Notes under the pieces: model-generated
Databases searched by the model: none
What the model was told of the DNA's origin: nothing
What the model saw: only the letters and a program-made list of their open reading frames with translations
Program-made: the position numbers and the translations under genes
Part shown: positions 22,201 through 31,843 of the stretch, in pieces
How positions within the stretch are numbered: position 1 is the first letter of the stretch
How the letters are laid out: each line of letters opens with the position of its first letter
Source of the DNA: Entophlyctis helioformis
Lineage: Eukaryota > Chytridiomycota > Chytridiomycetes > Chytridiales > Chytriomycetaceae
NCBI GenBank assembly: GCA_025526915.1
Contig: JAHLKH010000099.1
Coordinates: 32,143-96,142, forward strand
Reading direction: 5' to 3'
Length of the DNA stretch: 64,000 nt

Positions 22201-24791
22201 CGAGCTCGAGCGAGCGTCCGAGCCGCGGCTGTCGCGGACATTGGGCGATCCGCCGGCCAAGCCGCCCGTGCCCAGCGTCGACGGATACTCGGCACCGCCG
22301 CGCGAGACAATCATCTGCATGCGCTCGAGCTGCGACACGGTCTTGATGATCTGCAGCCAGCTCGACTCCATGAGCTCGCCGTGGCTGACGGCCAGGCCCA
22401 TGAGCGTCTTGATGGCCTTGACGTTCTTGGGCTTGATGTTGTAAAAGTTGCCCAGACTGGTGAGCTTGGCGAGCGAGCTCACAAACGCGTCGCGCTCCGT
22501 TTCGAGCTTGAACGTGCAGGCGAGGCGGATCGAGCCGGCAAAGCCGCGCAGACAGAGGTCCGACACCTTGGGCTCGGCCAGCGACGACAGCTTGCGGTGA
22601 AATCCACCGTGTCCGTGTCGTCGTCCAAGGCCGACTCAAAGAGCAGCGAAATGGTTGCCATGAGTGCCCACGAGGCCATGGAGAACATGGGCCGAGCGAG
22701 CTCGCGTCCCGCAGCGGTGCGGAAGGGAGCCACGACGCGGTTGGCCGTGCCCGCCTTCATGAGCATCTGGCTCTTTTTCTGGATCATGGACACTCCTTTT
22801 TGTACATGTCCAGGCGCTGGCGGTCGTTGAGGTCGCCGGCACCCCAGCCCATGGACATTTGCGCGAGCTTGCCGCCGGCGTGCTCCTCCTCCATGATGAT
22901 CTCGTTGGTCGAGATCTCGTCAAAGATGCCGCCAAGGTACTCGTCGGGCAGATCGCCTTCGTCGTTGATGCCGCGGTTGTTCTTGATAAACGCCGACTTG
23001 TCCATGCGGTGCTTGATTTGGCTCGAGTGCTGGTCCGTGTTGAGCATAATGACGGAAAAGGCGAGCGTGTACGCGGTGTCGGCCTTTGCAAAGATGTCGG
23101 GGTTGCCCTCGCAGTAGCGGTCGGCAAACTTTTCCATGATGCGGTCAATCTTTTGGGCCTCGCCGGGCAGACGGAACAGCTGCAGGAAATAGCGCAGCGC
23201 CGAGACAAAGCCCATGCCGGCAAAGTCGATGGCGTCGACAAAGGCGTGCATGACCTTGATGTTGCCGGCATCGCCGTCGCCGAGGTACTCGCCAATGGCA
23301 GGCTTGGCCAGTTCTGGCGTCGAGCGCAAAAAGTCTGCGATCGAGTCGGGCTCGGACGTGACAAAGCCCACCTCGATCAGGAACTTGACGCCGCGGTTGG
23401 GTTTCTGGTTGAAGAGGCGGACGGCACGGCGCAGCAGCTGCTTGCGCGACGCGGCCTGCTCAATGTCGTGCGGGTTGGTCTCGACACCGGACGCGCCAGA
23501 CGAGGTGCTCTGGTCCATGGACACGGAATGGAGCGGGTTGCGCCCACGACCACGACGGGGTTGGCCGGGTTGGCGGGGTCGGCGTTTCGTGGCGAGACCG
23601 GCTTGCTGTCGATCCTGTGCCAGGCGTCCGTTCTGGCGAGCCGTCTGCAGCAATGGTGTCGAGTCCCGAGGTCGATTCGGACGCACGCAGGTCGCCAGCC
23701 TGGCCAATGAAGCTGTCGTTGAGGTTCTGCGACTGGCTCTGTGGCGGCGTTCCTTGCTGCTGCTGCTGCTGGGGAACGTCCTGGCTCCACGTGACAAGGG
23801 ACTGAATGACAGCCACAAGGCCGCAGAGGCCGTCCAGCTTGAGAAGCCGCTCCTGCTCGCGCATGAGCTCGGCCTTGGAGTCCAAGCCCACGGCAAAGCC
23901 AACCATTGCAAACGAGCTGGATGCCGAGGATTTGGCGGGAGCCTCTGTGCGACCCTGGGTGATCTTGGTGCACGCATTCAGGATCTTTTCAAAGACGGAG
24001 CTCATGACGAGATCGCAGTCGTAGTTGACGTACAGATCCACCAGCGTCTGTCATGGGGCGAGCCGAGAGTGAGTCAGTGAGTCAGCAGCAGCAGCAGCAG
24101 CAGCAGTGGGAGCACAAAGGTAAAAGACAAGAGAGAGCCGCTCACCTGGGGGTTCTCGCAGATCTTGATCAGACCCTGCAAGACGATGCTCTTTTGCTTA
24201 AAGGTCGCATTGCCCATTTCGAGAATCTGCAGATAGACTGTCGACAGCAGGACCTCGACCTCGACCTTGAGCTTCTCGCGGTAGTAGCGGATGACGAGCA
24301 GAAAGATGGACAGGGACAGCTCAAACAGGACGGGGTTGGTGCTGAGGGCGTTGCGGGATATGCTCAGACACAGGCTGTCACGGACGAGGCGGACGTAGAG
24401 ATCGTCCGAGCGCAGGGTGGGGCCGGCGTTGTTGAGGACCGAGAGGATGAGGTCCATGGCCAGGATGCGGGATTTGACAGACATGGGCGACGGCTCGTCG
24501 GTCAGGGTGGCGCTTGGGGCCGCCAGCGCAGCCGGGTTGAAGGTTGTGGACTGGTTCTGGGCATCCGACTGCGAGTGCATGGACATGTAGCACAGGAAGC
24601 GCAGGACGAGGAACACGTCCTTTCTGAGCAGCTGGTTGTAAAAGGACACTGACGGATTGTACGGGTTGGAGCCTGTCGACGGCAGATGGTCAGTTGGAGA
24701 GTGGCGGCCATGCAAGCGCACGGCCTGGCTTGGGTGGGTTGGGTGAGCGAGAGCACGTAGAGCACGTAGAGTACCTAGCGTACCTTCTGAT

Positions 24792-24824
<33 letters not shown>

Positions 24825-26286
24825 AGCCGAGGGATGGCTGTCAAGCGCGTCTGCCGCCGTGTTTCCAACGGGCAGGGAGGACGGCGAGTCGCTGTCCAGA
24901 TCGAGCCCGGCCTCGAGCGGCTCGACATCAGCGTCCATGTCCAAGGGGGACGAGGGGACCTGGCGAGGGACAGAGGATGAGGGCGGCTGCTGCAGAGAAG
25001 GCGTCGAAGCGGCCAAGTCTGCAGCAGACGAGGATCGCGGCAGAGCGGCACTGGGGGCAGCATCGGCAGCAGAACCAGCAGCAGCAGGACCAGCAGCAGC
25101 ATCACCCGACTCGAGGGCCTTTGACAGGAGCGAGGCAGAGCGCTCCATCTTGGAGAAGACGAGGTTGATCATCTGGGTGAGCGATGCTCTGGCGGTGACG
25201 TCGTTTGCAGAGTTCTTTTGGGCGGCGGCGTGGATGGCGAAGCAGACCTGGAGCACACGCACGAGGGAGCGCTCGTGGACCTCGCAGGCGGCCGAGGTGA
25301 CGGCAGTCAGGAGCACCTTGAGGACCTGCAGCTGCATGGCGTCTTCGGCGGGGCCGGCGTGCAGGCTGCTGGCCGAGGCGATGACGGTGGCGATGATGTC
25401 GTCGATGAGGAGGGGCGACTGGATGCGGTGGTGGTGGTGGTTTGCACCAGTGGCAGCAGTGGCGTGCAGAGAGTCCTGCGCAGCGGCATGAGTAGGAGCA
25501 GTTGTGGATGAAGGGTCTGGAGCAGCGGCAGGCGAAGCAGGCGACAGGGGCGACAGGGGCGGCCGTGCAGGATCTGCCGAGGATGGAGCAGAGGCAGAGG
25601 CAGAGGCAGAAGCGTCTGCAGGGCCATCGGGACGCAAGAGGGCCGAGATGGAGAAGCGGCGGCCAAAGAGCGAGGCGAGGAGGGCGGACTGGGCGGCGGG
25701 ATCGTCCGAGGAGGCGGCGTCTGGCGCAGTGGTGGTTGCTGTCGTGGTGGTTGCCGTAGTGGTGGCTGACGAGGGATCTGCGGAAGGCGACGGCAACGAA
25801 GAGGGCGACGAGCCGCGCAGCAGGTCGTGGGCAATGAGCTTCTGGAGGGCGTTGAGGGCCGACTCGCGCACTCTGACGGGGCGGGCCGGGTGCAGGGCGA
25901 GCTTGAACGGCAGCCAGAAGCGGTCGGCTCTGCGGGAGGGTCAGAGAGGGGGTCAGAGGATAGGGGGTCAGATAAGGAGGGTCAGACAGATACAGCGACA
26001 CCACAGGCAAGGCAGAGTGGCACTGGTAGACACCACAACACAGGCCAGACACCACAGCACAGACAGAGTGACAATCGACGCACGGGGCTCGGTCCGGGTC
26101 GGTGCCGGCGGCCGCCAGCGACTGGCGCAGGAGAGCCAGCTGGGCGAGGGCCTCTTGGGTGGCGTCGAGCAGCGGGTCTGTGGGGGGAGCAGGGGCAGTG
26201 CCCGGCAGCAGCTGCAGGCGCGAGGGCGGAGGGGCGGCTGCGGCCGAGGCGTCTGCGAGCAGGCGCTCGAGGCAAGGCAGGAGCAT
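19229..26286 (-). CDS. SEC7: Sec7/BIG-family Arf guanine nucleotide exchange factor
   Basis: Exons 26286-26084, 25929-24784, 24672-24146 and 24047-19229. The start MLLPCLERLLADAS opens a DCB-type region. The HUS box YVNYDCDL lies near 24035. The Sec7 domain spans about 23460-22830 and includes FRLPGEAQKIDRIMEKFADR with the catalytic glutamate and the hydrophobic groove IMLNTDQHSS. HDS-type helical repeats follow (for example YYNMHRIRFEWTQIWRNLQP) down to DIKCVTHLELLQSVREF. It activates Arf GTPases at the trans-Golgi. The text as given needs frame corrections near 24800 (CTG tract), 23550, 22797, 22600, 22100, 21115, 20285, 20155 and 20050. Conservation is good on both sides of each break, so sequence error is the likelier cause. 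Confidence 0.9.
24792..24821. repeat. (CAG)n tract in Sec7 exon 2
   Basis: About ten CAG units (CTG on the coding strand), at a point where the reading frame must change to join exon 3. Slippage or miscalling here would explain the break. Confidence 0.8.
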
Positions 26287-26400
26287 TTGGAGTTGGAGTC
26301 GAGAGTTGAGTGGTTTGCGCGCGACCGTGCAAGTGGATCTTGCAAGTGGACAGGCGTCGTGTGGACCGAGAGACGACAGAGTGAGTCGAGCCTGTGGTTG

Positions 26401-26486
<86 letters not shown>
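26401..26486. repeat. (TGCT)n tetranucleotide microsatellite, 21-22 copies
   Basis: A near-perfect 86-bp array in the 360-bp divergent promoter region between the Sec7-like (-) and SAMHD1-like (+) genes. Length variation could alter promoter spacing for both. Confidence 0.95.
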
Positions 26487-26488
<2 letters not shown>

Positions 26489-26497
26489 GTTGTGGCT

Positions 26498-26537
26498 GGC
26501 CTCTTGGCCTCTTGGCCTCTTGGCCTCTTGGCCTCTT
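26498..26537. repeat. (GGCCTCTT)5 tandem repeat
   Basis: Five octamer units just downstream of the TGCT array in the same divergent promoter. Confidence 0.9.
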
Positions 26538-26646
26538 GGACTGGCTGACCCGTGGACTGGACAGACACCCTTGGCTGGACTCTCTCTGACATCTGGACAC
26601 TCTCGACTGGACATCTGGACACACACTCTCTCTCTCTCCGACGCAC

Positions 26647-29306
26647 ATGATGCTCGACTCGCCTGGCCCGACTCTGGCACCCGCCCCGCCCTGCCCCACA
26701 AAGGTCTTTAACGATCCCGTCCACGGCCACATTGAGCTCGACGACGTGTGCGTGCAGGTCATGGACACGCCGCAGTTCCAGCGCCTGCGCTCGCTCAAGC
26801 AGATGGGCGTCTCGTGCTTTGTCTTTCCCGGTGTGTCCATGTGTGTCTGCTTCATGTGCTTCATGTCTATCCGGTGACAGCCGAGCACCCTGTCCTGCCC
26901 TCGAGGATCTGCCCTTCTGGTCTCTCTGGTCTCTCTGGTCACTCTGGTCCCTCTGTCCCTCTGCTCTCTTATGAGAGGCTATGCCTCTCTACTGACAGGC
27001 TGTCGCCTGTCTCACTCTCTCTCTCTCTCTAATGGCAGGCTATCGCCTGTCTCACTCTCTTCTCTCTTGCGAGAGGCTGTCGCCTCTCTAATGACAGGCT
27101 ATCGCCTGTCTCACTCTCTCTTGCGAGAGGCTGTCGCCTCTCTAATGGCAGGCTGTCGCCTGCTCTCTAATGACAGGCGAAGCCTGTCTACTGCGATGCT
27201 GCCGCATCTCTCTCCTATGACAGGCTATCGCCTGTCTCTCTCTCTTCTCTCTTGTGAGAGGCTGCCGCCTCTCTCTCCCATGACAGGCGAAGCCTGTCTA
27301 CTGCGATGCTGCCGCATCTCTCTCCTATGACAGGCTGCGCCTGTCCGCCCCTTTCGGACATGTCGCACATGACTAACATCCAACAAGGCGCCACTCACAC
27401 GCGCTTCGAACACTCGCTCGGCGTCTGCCACCTCGCCGGCGAGCTCATCGACCACCTGCGCAAGCGCCAGCCAGAGCTCGCCATCTCAGACAACGACGCA
27501 AAGTGCGTCCGCATCGCCGCCCTCTGCCACGACCTCGGCCACGGCCCCTTTTCCCATCTCTTTGACAATGGCTTCCTCAAGGCCGTCGTCCCCGGCTCCC
27601 TCTGGCAGCACGAGCAGGGCTCAGAGGACATGCTCGACTATCTCGTTGCCGACAATCCAGTCGACATTTCCCCCTCCGAGGTGCGCCTTTGCGCCTTTGT
27701 GCACTGGTGCACTGGTGCACTCTCTCATTCACCGACTACCCCACTCTCTCACCCCCACACAGCTCCGCTTCATCAAGGATCTCATCCACGGTGAGCCGCG
27801 CAGCGACTACCCCCAGGCTCGCAAACTCTACCTCTTTGACATTGTCGCAAACAAGCGCAACTCGGTCGACGTCGACAAGTTTGACTACATCCAGCGCGAC
27901 TGTCTGCACATGGGCCTCAAGCTGTCCCTCGACGCCGGCAGACTCATCAAGTTTGCCCGCGTCATTGACAACCAGATCTGCTACCACCAAAAGGAGGCCA
28001 TGAACCTGTGCGAGGTGTGTCTTGTGCTCTCTGCTCTCTGGCCACCCCGTCTGACTCCCCCATCTGACCACCCGTCCGTTCTCATCCTCCACAGCTGTTC
28101 CACACTCGCTATTCCCTCTTCAAGCGCGTCTACACCCACAAGGTCTCAACCGCCATCGAGTACATGGTCACCGACGCCCTCATCTTGGCAAACGACCATC
28201 TCAACATCGCCGGTCGCATCAACAGCATGCCCACCTACGTGCACCTCACCGATCTGGTGCTCAACGAAATCGAGTGCTCCACCGCCCCCGCCCTCGAACC
28301 CGCCCGCAGCATCATTCTTCGTCTCCGCAGACGCGACCTGTACCGCCTTGCAGACCAGGTCATCCTGCCCGTCGACCTGCACGACTACATTGACGACACC
28401 GTCATCTCGGCTGAAATCATTGCCAAGTACCAGGACGAGCCCCCCGGCTCAAAGCTGCACTTTACAAAGGACGAGCTCATTGTCCAGCGCCTCGTCCTGT
28501 CCTTTGCCATGAAGGACAAGCACCCGCTCGACACCATCCGCTTCTACCGCAAGTACAACAACGTCGACTCGTTCCTCATCCCAAAGGACCAGATCTCCGA
28601 GTTCATCCCAAACAAGTGCGAGGAGGTCGTCATCCGCATCTACTCCAAGGACTACGACAAGACGCCCGCCATGCAAAAGGCCTTTCGTCACCTGCTGGCC
28701 GAGCTCAACCATACCCTCGAGTTGGACTCGGGCCTCCGTGGCACCGAGGAAGAGCTGGCTCCAACCCGCAGCAACTCCATCAGCCAAGCCAGCATCACAG
28801 ACAACGAGGACAGCGATGATCAGGACCACGACATCCACAACGGACACGAACCGTCTTCCAAGATGCAGGCCACCTTCGATGCGGCTGGATCGCCTGCTGG
28901 AAGGTCGGCCGTCTCGGCGCGGTCAACACTGGCCCACTCTTCCAATGACCCCCAGTCCCAGGTGGTCACCAGCCGCTTTGCAACAGCAACGCCGACAGCC
29001 GACAGCCCAAACAACCCGTTCCTCGTCCGGCCCGCCAGTCTGGAGCAGGCGCGACCAGCGTCAAAGCCCCGTGCCTCACTCCCACCTCCGCGGTCTTTGC
29101 GGTCTTCCACATCCCAGCAGCACGACCCCAAGCCGGCCCAGTCGCAGTCGCAGTCTGCAAGGACGACGCGGGATCGGGCCCAAACAGCGACATCACCAAA
29201 GCGCATTGTCGAGAATGTGGCGCTCTCGCTACCAGACGACTTGTCGCTGCACGAAAGCCCCAACAAGCGCCAACGGCTCTCCAACCGGCGAAAGTCGGGC
29301 ATCTGA
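26647..29306 (+). CDS. SAMHD1-like HD-domain dNTP triphosphohydrolase
   Basis: Exons 26647-26830, 27388-27680, 27763-28014 and 28095-29306 give 646 residues, all in phase. The N-terminus [15 protein letters not shown] and LRSLKQMG match the SAMHD1 core. The HD metal site is complete: [16 protein letters not shown] (first His), [13 protein letters not shown] (HD pair) and the later Asp in [13 protein letters not shown]. The C-terminal core ([15 protein letters not shown]) is present, followed by a 180-residue disordered Ser/Pro-rich tail ending in basic [14 protein letters not shown], a possible nuclear signal. There is no SAM domain. It should hydrolyse dNTPs to nucleoside and triphosphate and so limit dNTP pools. 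The tail and the 557-bp first intron are unusual. Confidence 0.93.
26973..27345 (+). repeat. Intronic array of 14 short hairpins (double-hairpin repeats)
   Basis: Intron 1 of the SAMHD1-like gene holds 14 perfect or near-perfect inverted repeats, each 13-18 nt. Arms are GACAGGC/GCCTGTC (for example 26994, 27093, 27219), GAGAGGC/GCCTCTC (26973, 27071, 27125, 27256), GGCAGGC (27034, 27047) and GATGC/GCATC (27195, 27305). Loops are TGTC, TATC, TGCC, GAA, TAT or TGC. Most come as pairs, a GAGAGGC- or GATGC-type hairpin followed by a GACAGGC-type one, with pyrimidine-rich (CTCTCT) spacers. Stem changes are compensatory. The array overlaps neither splice site. Confidence 0.9.
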
Positions 29307-29580
29307 TCGATCACGTCCATCTGTCTGGTTCGCTCATTTGCTCCTTTGCTCTCTCTCTCTCTCCTTCACACCATTTTCTTGCACTAGCTCATCCATCCCA
29401 TCCCATTCATTCATCATGCTGTCTCTTTCTGTGCAACACAATAGAACACCTTGGCTACATGAAAATGCCCCCAAAATTGCTCATCGTTATTCAAAAACAC
29501 CAAAACGACGCGTTCGCCTTTCAACGCGATCGTCATTCTCAATTCAACACCGGCAGACACACACCATACCGCCCTACCCC

Positions 29581-31374
29581 ATGGCAACATCGACGTCGGT
29601 CGCAACGGCAACATCCCTGCCCTTCCGTGCGTCAACGCCCCAGCCTGCCGCATTGCCTGCTGGTCATGCCCACACAGTTGCCGGCCAGCTCCTCCTTCGA
29701 CCCCAGCAACAGCACCCGCAACAGCATCAGCACCACCACGGCCATGTCGGCTCAGTATCCGCCATTGCGGTGTCGTCTGGAGACACCGCACCGAGTGCCG
29801 GCCTTGTCACGGCGGCAGACTCGGAATCCTTTGTATCGCCTGCCTTGACCCTTGCGGCCGGCCCAAGTGCGGCCGTCGCAGGGATAGGCTCATCGTCGGT
29901 ATCGGGCAACTCCAACATCAACACTCTCAGCACGACTGTCAGCACGACTATCAGCTCGCTTCATGGCAGTAGCAGCAGCAACACCGCCGGCACCAGCAAC
30001 AACAACAACAATACGGTCACGGAACTCGGCCATTACCAGCTGCCAGCCACCACTCGGTCGCGCTCGTCTGCCGTCATTATCCTGCATCCGCCATTTCCCC
30101 GCCCGGTGCGCATCATCCCAGACGTGCTCCCCGACATCTTTGGGTTCCTGCAAGACTCGTCGGCGACGCTGCATTCATGCGCGCTCGTGAGCACCACTTG
30201 GCATGCCGTGGCACTCCAGTTTCTGTACACGAGCCCACAGCTCCGGACGGTGCGGTCGCTGCGCAAGCTGCTCGCCACGCTCGCCCTGCACCCGAGCCTC
30301 TGCCACTGGATCCGACGGCTGGACCTCTCGCACATCCGCACGACCATCCTGGCCAACGACCTTGCGCGGCTGCTGGGCATGCTGCCGCGCGTCCGGCAGC
30401 TGGATCTCAGCTTCTGCCGCGAGCTGCGCGACAACCACGTGCATCTGCTCGTCGCCCACTGCCGCCCGCTGGCGCTGGCCGAGCTGCGGCTGTCGGCCAA
30501 CCGCCACGTGACAGACACGAGCCTGCAGGAGCTGCTGCGCCACTCGGGCCCGAGTCTGCGCGGCCTGTGCATCGACGAGTGCCACGGTGTCACGGACCGC
30601 ACGCTGCAGGTCGTGGCGGCCGAGTGCACGGGCCTGCAGGCACTCAAGCTGGCCTCGACCGCCACAGCCGTCACCGACGACGGCCTCGCCGCGCTCGCGT
30701 TCCCGCTGGGTACACCGCGCTGCACGGCGCTGCGCTCGCTGCAGCTCTACGACTGCCCGGCCCTCACCGACGCGTCGCTGGCGCTGCTCGCACAGGCATG
30801 TCCGGCGCTGGCGTCGCTCGAGCTGTTCCGCTTGCCCAACGTCAGCGACGCGGCGCTGTTTGCCATGGCCAAGCACGCCCCGCTGTCCAGCCTGTGCGTG
30901 GGCGAGATGCCGCTCATCACCGACGCCGCCCTCTGCACGCTCGGCCGCCACTGCGACATGCGCTCGCTCACCGTATGCCACTGCGAGAACATCACCGACC
31001 GCGGCGTCGTCGAAATGGTGCGCCATTCACCCAACCTGCGGTTCGTCGACCTGGGCCTCCTGGGCGACATCACGCTCGTCTCCCTCGTCGCGACTGCCCA
31101 GTGCTGCCCACACCTCACCGATCTCGTCGTCTCGGGCAACCTGCACGCCGAAGCCATCCCCACGCGCGCGGTCATGGACGTGGTGCGCGCCATGCCGCGT
31201 CTCGAGTCGCTCACCGTCTTCCATTCACGCGATATCACGCTCGATGATGCCGAGACGCTCGCGCGCACGTGCCCGCATATCCGCTCACTGTTTATCCGCC
31301 AGTGCGTGCATATCGTGCCGCCCATGGCCGACGGGTTCTGTAAACGCTTTCGCATGCAGCTTGTCGTTGAATAG
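29581..31374 (+). CDS. F-box/leucine-rich repeat protein (SCF ubiquitin ligase adaptor)
   Basis: A single exon of 597 residues from ATG 29581 (MATSTSVATATSLPF); the frame is open upstream, with another ATG at 29416. The first 170 residues are low complexity (Ser/Thr/Gln/Asn). The F-box lies at about residues 180-220 (LPDIFGFLQDSSATLHSCAL, then VSTTWHAVALQFLYTSP). About ten cysteine-containing LRRs follow (LRQLDLSFC-type, LRGLCIDECHGVTDRTLQ, LTVCHCENITDRGVVEMV). This F-box plus LRR-CC layout is that of Grr1/FBXL and Amn1-like proteins, which pick substrates for SCF ubiquitin ligases. The exact ortholog is not clear. Confidence 0.92.
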   Translation: MATSTSVATATSLPFRASTPQPAALPAGHAHTVAGQLLLRPQQQHPQQHQHHHGHVGSVSAIAVSSGDTAPSAGLVTAADSESFVSPALTLAAGPSAAVAGIGSSSVSGNSNINTLSTTVSTTISSLHGSSSSNTAGTSNNNNNTVTELGHYQLPATTRSRSSAVIILHPPFPRPVRIIPDVLPDIFGFLQDSSATLHSCALVSTTWHAVALQFLYTSPQLRTVRSLRKLLATLALHPSLCHWIRRLDLSHIRTTILANDLARLLGMLPRVRQLDLSFCRELRDNHVHLLVAHCRPLALAELRLSANRHVTDTSLQELLRHSGPSLRGLCIDECHGVTDRTLQVVAAECTGLQALKLASTATAVTDDGLAALAFPLGTPRCTALRSLQLYDCPALTDASLALLAQACPALASLELFRLPNVSDAALFAMAKHAPLSSLCVGEMPLITDAALCTLGRHCDMRSLTVCHCENITDRGVVEMVRHSPNLRFVDLGLLGDITLVSLVATAQCCPHLTDLVVSGNLHAEAIPTRAVMDVVRAMPRLESLTVFHSRDITLDDAETLARTCPHIRSLFIRQCVHIVPPMADGFCKRFRMQLVVE

Positions 31375-31843
31375 CGTCGTGGTGCCGTCTGTGGGCTGCT
31401 TGCCGTGTCCCACACACGACGACTGGCTGCAGAATGGTGGGCGGCGGCGGCTGTGATGGACGGTGAGAGGTGTTGTGAATACATGAACTATTCTTCTTCT
31501 TCTATTTGTTGTTGTTGTTGTTTTGGGCTCGGGTCGAGTGGCTTGGCTTGGCTTGGCTTGGCGGGACGCGGTGCATCGACACAAGCGGGGCATTAGAAGA
31601 GTGCGGCGAATGATGGCTGCTGCTCATCGATGGAGGATCGTCCAACCGAGATGGTGTCGCAGGGGCAGAATCGGTGGATGAACTCGATGTTGCATGGACA
31701 CACGCTTTTGGTCACGACGGTTTTACTCGTAAACGAAAAGACACTGGTGGACAGAGACTGGAGAGCAGGTCACAGACACGGATGGGGGAGGAGGAAGGGG
31801 ACAGCCATGCAGACAGGCAGCGCGCCACACGAGACGCCAATGT
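31375..31843. other. Convergent intergenic region with TTC and TTG microsatellites
   Basis: Lies between the F-box (+) and acyl-CoA dehydrogenase (-) gene ends. Contains TTC repeats (about 31491-31502), a TTG run (about 31506-31523) and GGCTT repeats (about 31541-31561). No gene seen. Confidence 0.6.

Noticed and set aside
20131..22444. Long plus-strand ORFs opposite the Sec7-type gene
   Set aside because: Antisense shadows; the minus strand carries clear Sec7-family helices across the same bases.
26973..27345. CRISPR array
   Set aside because: Units lack uniform repeats and unique spacers, and the locus is a eukaryotic intron.
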